Below the pieces are notes generated by a model. That model was not told where the DNA came from and did no database searches. It worked only from the letters and a program-made list of their open reading frames with translations. The position numbers and the translations under genes are program-made. A stretch of DNA of 64,000 bases from Limnomonas spitsbergensis (Eukaryota > Chlorophyta > Chlorophyceae > Chlamydomonadales): NCBI GenBank assembly GCA_037349105.1, contig JAYJMM010000087.1:372001-436000 (forward strand), read 5' to 3'. This document shows positions 53,201 to 62,319 of the stretch, one piece after another (position 1 is the first letter of the stretch; every line of letters starts with the position of its first letter).

Positions 53201-56200
53201 AGAAGAGGATGGGCCTATCACACCACCAGTGGCAGCAGCTCCTGGAGGGACCAAGGTGCCAATATCAGACCCAGGGGCGGTCCAGCAGGCCAACAAACAG
53301 CTGGGGGCGCCAAAGAGTGAGGCATGTGTGCCTGCAGCTGCCGGCAGCCCTAGCCAGTCCCTGGTCAAGGCCTCAGGACTCAAGGGGGGCCAGGCAGGCA
53401 ACCTGCCGGAGGGGTTGGCCGTGCAGGGTCCAACTGAAGGGGCAAGGCAGGTGATCCCGGGCACAAGGGTAGCAAGCCCAACCCACCAGGACAGTGCCCA
53501 TGGGGAACACAATGGACACTCACCCAAGCCAGTTGCAGCAGAGAATCCTGAGGGGTCAGAGGAGCAGGGAATCTCCGTACCCATGCTGAGGGAAAAGGTT
53601 AACTGGTACCGGCAGAAGCTCAAAGGAGTGGCCAGGCAGCTGTGGGTGGCCAGGCAGCCAATGTTGGCTTGGCAGTTGAGGATGACCAGGCAGCTGAGGA
53701 GGGTGAAGCATAGCTTGGAACATGCCAATCAGAACTTACAGGCGTTGCAGCCACAAGGCGAGGAGGAGGAAGAGCAGCAGCTGCAGCACGCAGCCATGGT
53801 TGCATGGCACGTGGCACTACCCTGGGGGCACGGGGCTGAGCAGGCCAGCCATGAGGGTTCCTGCTCAGCAGAGCCGGGTGGGCCAGTGGGTCAAGCCAGC
53901 CCTAGCCTGAGTCTCGACCCAGACGACTGCAGCAGTTCCAGCCTGGCAATGGCAGGCAGGGCAGCTGACAGTGACATGGAAGCAGCTAGGAGCAGCAGGT
54001 CTCCGGTGCCAGCACCCGAGAACGACAGCGGCATCAGAAATGTGTGCCCGGTAGCAATTCATGATGTACCGCGTGCAGATGTGGATCTAGACAGGCTCTG
54101 GGAGGACCGTGCAGCAGGTGCCCGTCAGCAACCGATGAAGATCCGCAATGGCATGCGTCAGGCCATGCGGCTTAACAAAGGAGGAGTATGCATGTTCTGC
54201 GGGTTCGAGTGCGAGCACAGCGACAGGGCATGTGAGCATCTCATGGATGCCACCATCCAGAGGGGAGGAGCAAAGCAGGCAGCGCTGGAGGCGGTTGAGA
54301 ACCCGGGGCAGGGTCAGCCGCGGGTGCAGGAGCCACACCAGCCCCAGAAGGCTGAGGCGGGCTCCAGCAGTGTGGAGGAAGAAGAGCCCAAACCAATGAG
54401 AAGCAGGGTGGAAGCTGTTGAGCAGGAAAGCATCCGGGAGCCCATGTGGTTGGCACCCAGGTATGGACAGATACCCGTTCAAGCAGCACCCGCATCCACG
54501 GGGCATGGCACACCCCAGTCCAGGTTCCCAGCTAGCGCAGGCAGGCAGAGGCAAGAGGCCGTGGCCGAAGGCAACAGCAGGGATAAGAAGGGCAGCGGCC
54601 AGGCTGACAGCCTTTATGGGTACTTCAGCAACCCGGGGTGGACGCCTATCCCAGGGGAGCGGCGTCCGGCAGTGGAAGAACACGCGGGGAGCGTAAGCCA
54701 GACGGGTTCGGCGGAACTACCAAGAAAAATCCAGCCAATCGGATGGGCAGACATCCTGCAATGGGCAGCACGGCTGTGGCAGCAGGTGTGCTCCAGGTGT
54801 TTCGCCCACCTCAGCGATCAGACACAGGCTATCGAGGAGTTCCAAAGCCACCACCTGGTGGAATGGGCGACGAAGGCCCTTATGGGCATCCCTTACACGG
54901 GGCAGGACCGGGCAACGTTGCTGGCAGCCCTGCGCAGAGTGTCCAGAGGAGCAGCAGGGCCTGAGGCGGTCCTAGCTGTCAAGGCCTTCGCCGACGGATG
55001 GTGCAACGGCACAGCAGGGGATCAGGAAGAGCCCGAATCGGAGCAAGGGGAGCTCGAGGAGTGGGAAGGGTTCGAAGCATCCAGACTGCAGCAAGACGAC
55101 CGCAGGGAGGTGCGATGGCAGGAGCAGACGGAAGGGACCGCACCTGCTGCAAGCCAAGCCAGATGGGAGCGCCTGGAAGCCAGCAGTGAGCCCAGCCTCC
55201 GAAACCAGCGGCTGGACGTAGGGCGCAGACCCAGACCCAGCAGCCCAGCGGCCAGCGAACAGCCCAGGACAACCGGCTTCCAGCAGGGCCCAGTGCCAAG
55301 AAGGGCCAGCAGGCAAGAATCCCACGACCTGCTGCGCTTCGTGGATCATACGGAACACAGCGGCCAAGAAGGCCAGGTGGACCACATTGCTGAGTTCCCG
55401 CGGGGACAAGCAGCACAGGCACGAGGCAGGCCGGAGAGGAGCCAAGGCCCCAGCCAAGGAAGGCGGGTCGTTCAGGAAATCAACCAGGCAGGTACCACCG
55501 GGGGAGACTACCAGCAAAGGCAGGAAAGCAGGGACAACTGCCTGTCAGCTTCCGGGGCAAGGGAGTACATGGGTGGAACGCAGCCCAGCAGGCATGGCAG
55601 TTACCAGCCCAGCAGGCAGGCGGAGTCAGAAGAGGATAGGCGCCAGGGCCCAGCGATACAGCCTTCGGAGGGCAGCAGCCGCCCCAGAAGCGTGGCAAGC
55701 ATGAGGCCATCTGGGGGCGGACAGTCCCAACTGAGCGCAGACCGCAGAGACCAACGGGACCAACGCAGGCAAGGCCCAGCCAGGAACGGCGGCGGCGGAT
55801 CTGGCTCGGACCCCAGCATGTCAGACTCGGAGGATACAGAGGGTCGCGGCCCAGGCTCCGGCAGGGAATCTGCGAGACAAAGAAGGGACAGGTTAACCCA
55901 GGAACAGGCGGAGACAAACATACGGCTGCAGCAACAGATGATCCTGCAGCTGGCTGGGGGAACGCGGTTCACCAAGATCCCCAACATTCAGGGCAATGTG
56001 CCAGTGCTGGACATGTCCCAACCGGGGGCAGTCGCAGCCAGGCAATACTGCCAGGCCTGCAGCTCATGGGGCTCGCACAACCGCCTGGCTTTATCGGACG
56101 AGCCGCCAGCCCTGGCAGTGGTGGCAGGAGAAATTGCAGGGTCTTGCCAGTCACCCTCAGCCATGGCTCTGTTGGTCCGCTCCTTGGTGGGCATGTGGAC

Positions 56201-56852
56201 AGCCAAGCCAGCCTGCGTGGGGCCGCTGGTGGTCGCCATACGATCAGCACCCCAAGGAGACAAAGCCTCCAGGGAGGTCGAGCGGATCCAAGAGGCGTGG
56301 AGTGCCCCGGCGGTCGGGCCGCCCAGCGAGGTATCCTTACTCACCCTGTGGATCAGGGTGGTCCAAAGGGAGGTGGGCAAGCCAACTTCAGACGAAAGGG
56401 CAGCAATCACCGGCCTCAAGCTGGGAGTCAAGACCACCCTGGACCCAGGAGTCAAGCCGGAGGAGACGGTTGAGGCTTTCGCCCACAGGATCCTGTCCAC
56501 GGCAGAGTTGCTGCAGATCTCCAGGGATGCACCAGACCACTTTGGCAGAAAGCACTCGGTCTCGCACATGTTCTATGATGGGCTGCCAGTGGCCACCAGG
56601 GCCAAGCTGTGCGAGTTCAGGATGACTGTGCCCAACTACCTGTGCATGACCGATGAGGAGCAGATCACTGTGCTGACGCAGCAGGTGGTGCTGATGGAGA
56701 GGTTCGCCCTGGAAATGAGAGACCTGGTGGTCGCAGATCACAGGCCAGAGGCGGAAGAGACGGAAGAGGAGGACGAGACAGATGAGGAAGAGGAGACGGT
56801 AGAGGAGGAAGAGGCGGATGAGACAGGCGAGGGGAGAAAGCTGGCACGTTAG
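50298..56852 (+). CDS. Gag-like ORF of the DIRS element, 2,184 aa
   Basis: Single uninterrupted frame from ATG 50298 to TAG. Residues about 405-535 contain five 25-residue repeats (CPPRQDSPVASEQLHLINCV). About 535-930 has some 13 repeats of 29 residues (GGCEPGQLQVQASRLCLQRE). About 1095-1160 is a Leu/Gln/Arg-rich coiled coil (VNWYRQKLKGVARQLW, then EEEEEQQLQ). About 1297-1314 has a Cys/His cluster (CMFCGFECEHSDRACEH) that could bind zinc. 1500-1890 is Gln/Arg/Ser-rich. 1895-2150 is a globular helical region (VLDMSQPGAVAARQYC, FYDGLPVATRAKLCEFR) that looks like a capsid domain. An acidic tail (EEDETDEEEETVEEEE) ends it. Gag identity rests on position and composition, not on a recognised profile. 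Confidence 0.7.
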   Translation: MQDAIVDPNRHQHPDTARRSGRVRGMEPGDDPMTPINAAVAEKAKQISLGLSRDEYAGMGDKALGVVSSRTLDASTVHSEVTRRGIGRGGTARIPTGLSQEGERWPVPDDESLDPTSEPPTERSQTGGVGEGGGPEEPPVDLPVGAGTRSSEVKMDLQVSHTEIGRDEPVPQLTPDFWRQGLAYAQGLKLKGGTPELALDPDTAVSHTEIGRGEPVPQSTPDFFRQGLEYAQWLKLVGSASESAPDPNTAVSQLRGADLCSGPEYATQKRPLGVASAAQRVKDKSGTMPRGGNQMIRKLADLQAVEGAKAATTEWPPVKRKEDLAQPVGWKRLGQWATGVWKVVCDAEQVGLGNLAVLVGTAGRVPLEALTRRVEQPCRQVPPNGWSMFDILSSEGEPSSMHQQQTRGSACPPRRDSPVASEQLHLINCVTAESACPPRQDSPVASEQLHLINCVTAESACPPRQDSPVASEQLHLINCVTAESACPPRQDSPVAREQLHLINCVTAESACPPRPDSPVASEQLHLINCVPKGNACPPKPAAGGCKPGQLQVQALRLCLQREAVPVTHVVAGGCEPGQLQVQASRLCLHQSEANHVTPVVAGDCELGQLQVYASRLCLPSEAVPVTPVMAGGCEPGQVQVQASRLCLQRDAVPVTPVGIGGCEPGQLQVHASRLCLPREAPHETPVVAGGCEPGQLQVQASRLCLQMEDVPVTPVVAGGCEPGQLQVQASRLCLQRDAVPVTHVVTGGHEPCQLQVHASRLCLPRETAHGTPVVAGGCEPGQLQVQASRLWLQREAVLVTSVVASGCEPGQLQVQASRRCLQREAAHVTPVVTGGHEPCQLQVHASRRCLPREAAHETPVVAGGCEPGQLQVQASRLCLQREDVPVTPVGIGGCEPSQLQVQASRRCLPREAAHVPPVVAGGCEPDQLHSWEQKLNQQVAEEPVGSSEVEDHVHRHAMVSVQMHMHQPEEDGPITPPVAAAPGGTKVPISDPGAVQQANKQLGAPKSEACVPAAAGSPSQSLVKASGLKGGQAGNLPEGLAVQGPTEGARQVIPGTRVASPTHQDSAHGEHNGHSPKPVAAENPEGSEEQGISVPMLREKVNWYRQKLKGVARQLWVARQPMLAWQLRMTRQLRRVKHSLEHANQNLQALQPQGEEEEEQQLQHAAMVAWHVALPWGHGAEQASHEGSCSAEPGGPVGQASPSLSLDPDDCSSSSLAMAGRAADSDMEAARSSRSPVPAPENDSGIRNVCPVAIHDVPRADVDLDRLWEDRAAGARQQPMKIRNGMRQAMRLNKGGVCMFCGFECEHSDRACEHLMDATIQRGGAKQAALEAVENPGQGQPRVQEPHQPQKAEAGSSSVEEEEPKPMRSRVEAVEQESIREPMWLAPRYGQIPVQAAPASTGHGTPQSRFPASAGRQRQEAVAEGNSRDKKGSGQADSLYGYFSNPGWTPIPGERRPAVEEHAGSVSQTGSAELPRKIQPIGWADILQWAARLWQQVCSRCFAHLSDQTQAIEEFQSHHLVEWATKALMGIPYTGQDRATLLAALRRVSRGAAGPEAVLAVKAFADGWCNGTAGDQEEPESEQGELEEWEGFEASRLQQDDRREVRWQEQTEGTAPAASQARWERLEASSEPSLRNQRLDVGRRPRPSSPAASEQPRTTGFQQGPVPRRASRQESHDLLRFVDHTEHSGQEGQVDHIAEFPRGQAAQARGRPERSQGPSQGRRVVQEINQAGTTGGDYQQRQESRDNCLSASGAREYMGGTQPSRHGSYQPSRQAESEEDRRQGPAIQPSEGSSRPRSVASMRPSGGGQSQLSADRRDQRDQRRQGPARNGGGGSGSDPSMSDSEDTEGRGPGSGRESARQRRDRLTQEQAETNIRLQQQMILQLAGGTRFTKIPNIQGNVPVLDMSQPGAVAARQYCQACSSWGSHNRLALSDEPPALAVVAGEIAGSCQSPSAMALLVRSLVGMWTAKPACVGPLVVAIRSAPQGDKASREVERIQEAWSAPAVGPPSEVSLLTLWIRVVQREVGKPTSDERAAITGLKLGVKTTLDPGVKPEETVEAFAHRILSTAELLQISRDAPDHFGRKHSVSHMFYDGLPVATRAKLCEFRMTVPNYLCMTDEEQITVLTQQVVLMERFALEMRDLVVADHRPEAEETEEEDETDEEEETVEEEEADETGEGRKLAR

Positions 56853-58018
56853 ACACCTAGACCAATCCTGCCACCCGGCAGGGGGAACGGGTCGTTACAA
56901 GACCACTGGCGGGCGGGCTCAATAGCATCGCGTACACCAATGACAGGGGAGAACCCAATGTCACCTCGCGAGCGGTCCATTGAAGGACCATGGTGGCGCT
57001 AGGCTTCCAACGAAGAGGAGGTGTCGGCCCTCGAGGGGCAGATAGACAGCCAAGAAGGGCTAAGGGGGAATAGGAATCCCCTAGAACGGTAGTACGCGCT
57101 GAGCACTTGACGGAACCCACGCCATACCTGGAAGAACGAGCCGGTGCCAGCCCTAGGGGAACACCCCATGGGCGGCACGACTGGCACTAGTAGGCAGCAG
57201 GCAGTGGGCCGACGGCCAGCAGGACGTAGCCTAGTACTCAAGTAAAAAGCTTTCCCGATGTACCGTAGGAGCAGGAGCAGCGAGCCAAAGGAGTACATAG
57301 TGACGACGGCTACAGCGCTGATTCAAGTAGTAGACTTGCATGACAATTTTCTTTGAAGTAGAGATAGCCGCAGGGCCAACCAGCAGGGGCAAGACTAGGA
57401 TAAGGCACCGCTGCTACTGCACTCATCTCCTGTGGCCTAGGGCCAGGTGTCAACGGTGCATTGGGGCGAGAGCAGCGGACGGTATGCGGTTGTCTGTGTG
57501 CCTGACTGAGGCCTTTGGATTGGAACGCTTCCAAGCGGTAGAACATGTGAATGCTGACAGTTTCTGAGGATTCTGTAGATTCTGACGGGTTCTGGATTTC
57601 TGACGGATTCTGGATTTTTAACGGTTTCTGATGGTTTTTTGAATTTACCCAAGCATGACACTGGTGACGGTAACGAATTATTTGTGCCATGATCAGGCCA
57701 GAGAGAGGTCGGGAGGAGCCCAGAGGCCTTTGTCGAGTGTGCGTAACCGTGGGAGGACCTAGGGTTAGCCACGCATTTCAGTGAATTTTCTTTGGTGAAT
57801 TTCCTTTTGTGGATTTTCTCCTGCAGCACATTTCCTGCAGTGGATTTTCTTTCGTGGATTTTCTTTCGACTAGCTGGATTGCAGTCAGATGTGTAGGAGA
57901 CTTCCGTGTTAGGGAACTGACAAGTGATGAGTGTACATATTTCCGATTCCAGTTTCAGTACCACCCCTAGTCCGGCTCCCCACGCAAGCCCTGAGTGCTT
58001 ATCGTGAGGAGCGGGGGG
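56853..58018 (+). other. Retroelement 3' non-coding interior
   Basis: No reading frame with reverse-transcriptase, RNase H or tyrosine-recombinase motifs could be found on either strand. 57560-57650 has TTCTGACGGATTCTGGAT-type repeats and 57780-57870 has TGGATTTTCTTTCGTGG-type repeats. Confidence 0.6.
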
Positions 58019-58251
58019 CGAGTAAAGTAGGGGCGGTACCCACAGCTAGGGGCGCCCGGGTAGGCCAGCCTTCCCTCTTATACGGTACGCTGTACCAAGT
58101 TACCCCTTTACAGCCCTTGTACCTCCGCAGTGTAGTACAAGAGGCACGTGTGTACAGGTGTTCAACCTTAGTTGTGAGTAGTTTGAGCCTATCTAAGGCA
58201 GTACTGACAGCTTACACCATTTTGGCACGGTTACTGCTTTATGGTGCGACA
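58019..58251 (+). repeat. Split direct repeat B1
   Basis: 233 bp, CGAGTAAAGTAGGGGCGGTA to TTTATGGTGCGACA, repeated without visible change at 58896-59128. Confidence 0.95.
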
Positions 58252-58897
58252 GCTGTCACGGTATAATGCAGTATACGTGCCAAAACCGTAGGGACCGCTG
58301 ACGCGTCCCCGTAGACTCCGCAGCTTCCCTGCGGAGCCCCTTTTTAGGGTTAGGAGCCCAGCTTCCCACTTTCGGGAAGGTCTGAGGCAGGATTTCCCGT
58401 ACTCAGTAAATAGGGCTTGCCGGGACCTTTGAATCCCGGCTTGCACGCTTGACATTTACTTCGTTCCTTTTAAGTGGACAGGCCTCTAATTGTAATCAGC
58501 ACCGGCTATCATCCCAAGATATACCCTGTGAATACCAATAACGCCAGTACCACGAAGGCACGAAGACGATCAAGCCTAGTTCGGCCTCAGAGCCGACATA
58601 GCAACCTAGTAATCCTCAGCTAGATGCCCAGCCCGACCTAGGACACCGCCCGCAGTCTACGGCTACGACATCCCCCGCTTCACGCGGTAAGTGACTCAGC
58701 GACCCGACAGATCAGCTATCTGAAGGGCCAGCAGTTTAGCGTTACAAGTGACCAGCTCCGTGTCTGTCATCTAGAAGTTCCAGCCACAGCTTAACGCGCT
58801 GCGCATCCGCGGCCAGTGTGTAGTCACTGAGTCCGCCCGTAGGCGTCCGCCACTATGTGGGGAAGAAGTCCGCCACGGACCCGAAGCAAACCTCTCG
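58252..58897 (+). repeat. Split direct repeat A2
   Basis: 646 bp copy of A1, lacking 8 bp. It begins directly after B1. Confidence 0.95.
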
Positions 58898-59128
58898 AGT
58901 AAAGTAGGGGCGGTACCCACAGCTAGGGGCGCCCGGGTAGGCCAGCCTTCCCTCTTATACGGTACGCTGTACCAAGTTACCCCTTTACAGCCCTTGTACC
59001 TCCGCAGTGTAGTACAAGAGGCACGTGTGTACAGGTGTTCAACCTTAGTTGTGAGTAGTTTGAGCCTATCTAAGGCAGTACTGACAGCTTACACCATTTT
59101 GGCACGGTTACTGCTTTATGGTGCGACA
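58896..59128 (+). repeat. Split direct repeat B2 (right end)
   Basis: Copy of B1; shares CG with the end of A2. The right junction is GCGACA|TGGCTCTC. Confidence 0.95.
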
Positions 59129-59441
59129 TGGCTCTCATTTGGGGTCGCTTGACGATTTGGGGCACCCCTACTCTAGAGGCTGCACTTAAATATTTCAAAT
59201 TTTGGGGTCCCAGCTACCTGGTCCCAAAACTCTTTCTCCATTTGAAAATATTACTTTTGGGGTCCAGGTGGAATCAGGGGGGGGAAACAGGGGGTGGACT
59301 CAGGGGGTGGAATCGAGCCCCCAACTTTAATTGGGATTTGGGGTCCGAAAGAGCCCAGGTGGAAAAAGCCATTGTCACCAGAGGTCTGATTATCACCGTG
59401 CATTTTCACTGAGATTTCACTGTTTGGACACTTTTTCCGTC
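59129..59441. other. Right flank of the retroelement
   Basis: Short spacer with TTTGGGGTC motifs; no gene seen. Confidence 0.4.
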
Positions 59442-60053
59442 TACCGTACTGCCACGAGGTTTTGGTGCTTCAATGCCTTTGGGGGTTCGTTTTGAGGCCT
59501 TCCATTATATTTTGGGGGTTCGCTTTGGGGGTTCGCTGAAGCCTTCAATATATTCCGGTGATATGACTTTGGGGGTTGATTTCCCCAGCATGCTTGGAGA
59601 CGCGAGGGACGGCCCTGCCTAGAGCTGGAGCTGTGCAGGCAGCGGGTTGCAAGCTAGTTCTGCCGCTCGAGCCGCGCGTCGACCATCCTGTTGTTGTCGA
59701 ACTTCTGGGACAAGTCTGATAGTCTGATCAACTACGCTAGGTTCTCCAATTTCTACCCTCCTAACTCCAAAGAAGCTCAGCGTCCTCTGTTTCTTCCGGC
59801 TATTGGATGCTGTTGCTGTACCGTACGCTGGGGGTGGTCGCGGAGGAGGGGTGGTGCCCTCCATAGTGAAGAACCCGTTTTTTAGACGGCGCAGGAGAGT
59901 GCTGGCAGTTTGTCACTGAAACGCCACACTTGGGTTGAAAATGCGTGGTGATTTGAATTTGGGGGTTCGCGCGGACCCCTAATATCGAAGGTGCTACTAT
60001 TGGGGGTTGCTTCCCCCAATGTCGAAGCACCAAAACCTCGTGGCAGTACGGTA
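59442..60053. mobile_element. 612-bp TIR element with TA target duplication
   Basis: The 30-bp ends TACCGTACTGCCACGAGGTT, TTGGTGCTTC (59442-59471) and 60024-60053 are perfect inverted repeats. The outermost bases are TA on both sides, as for Tc1/mariner-type insertions. GGGGGTTCG motifs repeat inside. No transposase was recognised. Confidence 0.88.
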
Positions 60054-61206
60054 TGAAATATGCGTGGCCCTATGGTCGGCCCGTAAGAACAAGGGGAGAC
60101 CCTAACAGACAATCGGTGGGACTGTTTTCAAGATAACGTCGACGACGATGGATGGAAAATGTGCATGATGTCTTAACAGATGTCTTTCTAGACAAGTAAT
60201 CGGAGTTGCTGCTGCGCAGCATGACTCACGGCAGAGGAGTCGGGTATCTGGTATTCTGGTCAGGTATGTGACTTTTCACCTCGGCCTTTGAGGTCTGACA
60301 AGAATAATTTTAAGAAATATATCCGGTTGATTTGCGCTATAGCGTATAAAGTTTCCGGGACGTACCAGAAACATCGGGCTGACGGACAGCCTGACTGACT
60401 GGCGGATACTGGGTGACTCGTCCACCAGTGGGCTTCGCCCCCGCGACCTTCGGCCGCCCGGGGGGGCTCTGCCGAAAATACCAGAGCAGCCAAGTAAATG
60501 AACAAAGGGATGCGGGAAAAGGGGGTCGGCAGGAGGGGGGGTGTCGGAGATGGAAGGGGTTGTGGAGGAGAGATGGGAAGAGGTGTCATGGTAGGGGTAC
60601 AGAGGGTCCATCCAGCAACTCGGAGGAAATCTACCAAATGTGCATGTTTGTGGATTTGTGGGTCAGGCAGAATTGCAGATTGGAAATTAAGTTCAAGAAT
60701 GTGGATTGTACAACGGTGCTGGAGGTCAAGAAAGAAGGCAGGGTTGGTAAGCCGGGCGGGAGGAAATCTTTGGAGTGTGGAGATCGGCAATGGTCAGGCC
60801 TTAAAACTGTATGTTTTGTAACTTGACAAGAAGAGAACAACGGAAGGAAATTAACCCCCCAAGAATAGGGAGAGTTAGTCCGAATCCCCAGCCTTTTCAG
60901 AGCCCCCAACAAGTTTGACCTTATTTTCCTGACATGCCATGGCTTGCCACCCGTGTCTGCCCTAATGCAACTGGTGAAATTCCATTGCACCGTTGGCACT
61001 GTCCGCTCATGTGTCTTCCTTTTCTTCTTCCTGGCGATAAGGCATTTGAAGCAAGCCGGTAGCGCGTTATGTCGCTCCCCCTATACTTGCATGAACGATA
61101 ATCCGAGATACCGCGCTCATTTTCTTTCCCCGTCTGTCCATTCATACACTGTTATTTGGGCAGTGACATTTTCTTCCCCCGTCTATCCATTCACACACTG
61201 TTATTT
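60054..61206. other. Non-coding spacer
   Basis: No gene supported. A duplicated block TCTATCCATTCACACACTG, TTATTTGGGCA at 61130-61210 precedes motif C. Confidence 0.4.
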
Positions 61207-61262
61207 GGGCACCCACGCAGCCGAGCCTGTTCAGCAGGGCCCAGAGGTGCGACGCCATGCAT
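61207..61262 (+). repeat. Dispersed motif C, copy 10 (+)
   Basis: GGGCACCCACGCAGCCGAGC, CTGTTCAGCAGGGCCCAGAG, GTGCGACGCCATGCATTGAC. A full-length copy. Confidence 0.8.
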
Positions 61263-61292
61263 TGACTGCCAACAATTGCTTCGCATGCTAAT

Positions 61293-61940
61293 ATGGGACA
61301 TTTGGCTCGCATGTTGGCTTTGGCCAAAAGTCCGCATCTTCAGGCACAACATGGTCGGTACAAAACTGCAATGTATGGATTCCTTGTCTGGCAAATGGCA
61401 TGGTTTAATCTCCTTCACCCTGCAAAAAACATATCCGAGTCCTTTATTATTACAGCCCATATGGCCATACATGCATCGTCAACGCAGCCCTTGCGCGGAC
61501 TCCCACATGCATATCCCACGAACAACCATTCCGATTTGAAAACAAAGCAACACGTTTCAGAGCTTGTCAAGGCACAAAGGCACCGCATTAATACAGCGGG
61601 ATGTGCCAAGGCACAACCCCACATCAGGAAGACCAGAGTAAGGCTAACGCTGAAACACTTGGCTGGCTGCATCTTTGCGGCGTTAAACAAGGCGTCAGAC
61701 CTTCGAAACGCAGCTTCGTGGATGAGCTCCCCTGCCTTGCTGGAGCGTACAGAAAGCCACTCTCGCAACAAAGGCGATTACAAAAATGCCTTTCATGAAG
61801 GCAGCCAAAGGCTTTGCAAAGGCAAGTCGTCCCCACTTGGTAGACCTAGAGGACTTAACAATGATCCAATTGCCATAAACGGCGATGGACATCAGCAACA
61901 TCTTGCACTCAATCCCACCACATGTCCCAAATCACCCTAA
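61293..61940 (+). other. Unrecognised 215-codon open frame
   Basis: MGHLARMLALAKSPHLQAQH to ALNPTTCPKSP. No domain is recognised, the composition is mixed and no splice context is visible. Its end runs into the decayed TOM20 copies. It may be chance or TE-derived. Confidence 0.2.
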
Positions 61941-62127
61941 CGCCCCTGGGCCATGGGGATGATTTAAGAACCGCCGATGGCCCCAACCAGCGGCATCCAC
62001 TCGCGCACGCTCCTGCCACAGGTCCCAAATCACCATGACTTGGCAGGCCTCGAGGCCTCAGTGATGAGCAAAGCACCACCGATGGCCTCGACCTGCGCAT
62101 CCTCTCGCTCCCGCTACAGGTCCCAAA
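61925..62127 (-). repeat. Two decayed copies of the TOM20 gene end
   Basis: 61929-62015 and 62023-62115 repeat GTCCCAAATCACC, CTTGGCAGGCC, GATGAGCAAAGC, CCGATGGCC and the TCCACTCGC/TCCTCTCGC block found at 62112-62215. They lie beyond the stop codon. Confidence 0.88.
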
Positions 62128-62319
62128 TCACCCTGACTTGGCAGGCCCTGCGGCCTTGGCGATCAGCAAAGCGCCGCCAATGGCCCCGACCAGTAGCACC
62201 CAGCCGCCCATGTCCCACCAGAAGTCACTAGGGCTTGGTTGCGGCTGCTTGGATTGTGCGTCTGCTGCCATGGACTGGGCTTGGATGTGCGTCTGGATCT
62301 CGTCATAGTACTCGGGGGC
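62128..62319 (-). CDS. TOM20: TOM20 last exon (membrane anchor, stop)
   Basis: Acceptor CCTCGGCAG|GCC and stop TGA at 62128. 63 residues with the single predicted membrane helix GWVLLVGAIGGALLIA and a short tail. Confidence 0.88.
   Translation of the reverse strand, partial: APEYYDEIQTHIQAQSMAADAQSKQPQPSPSDFWWDMGGWVLLVGAIGGALLIAKAAGPAKSG

Larger units (their letters stand above)
48591..59128 (+). mobile_element. PAT/Kangaroo-like DIRS retroelement with split direct repeats, gag-only
   Basis: Repeat order is A1 (48591-49244), unique interior, B1 (58019-58251), A2 (58252-58897), B2 (58896-59128). A1 and A2 differ visibly only by an 8-bp indel, and B1 and B2 appear identical. This A1-ORF-B1-A2-B2 arrangement is the split-direct-repeat structure known for PAT and Volvox Kangaroo elements (DIRS order, tyrosine-recombinase retrotransposons). 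The B1|A2 junction equals what end-joining of B2 to A1 would give, as expected for a circular intermediate. The repeats do not begin TG or end CA, and no ordinary target duplication is visible. The interior has a Gag-like ORF but no reverse transcriptase, RNase H or recombinase, so it is probably non-autonomous. Near-identity of the repeats argues for a recent insertion. Confidence 0.85.

Noticed and set aside
48591..58897. LTR retrotransposon with A1 and A2 as LTRs
   Set aside because: Ends are not TG...CA, no short target duplication is visible, and the B1/B2 pair around A2 is unexplained. The split-direct-repeat model fits all four repeats.
60260..60790. 176-codon minus-strand Pro-rich frame
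   Set aside because: Low complexity, overlaps other long frames, no recognisable domain or splice context.
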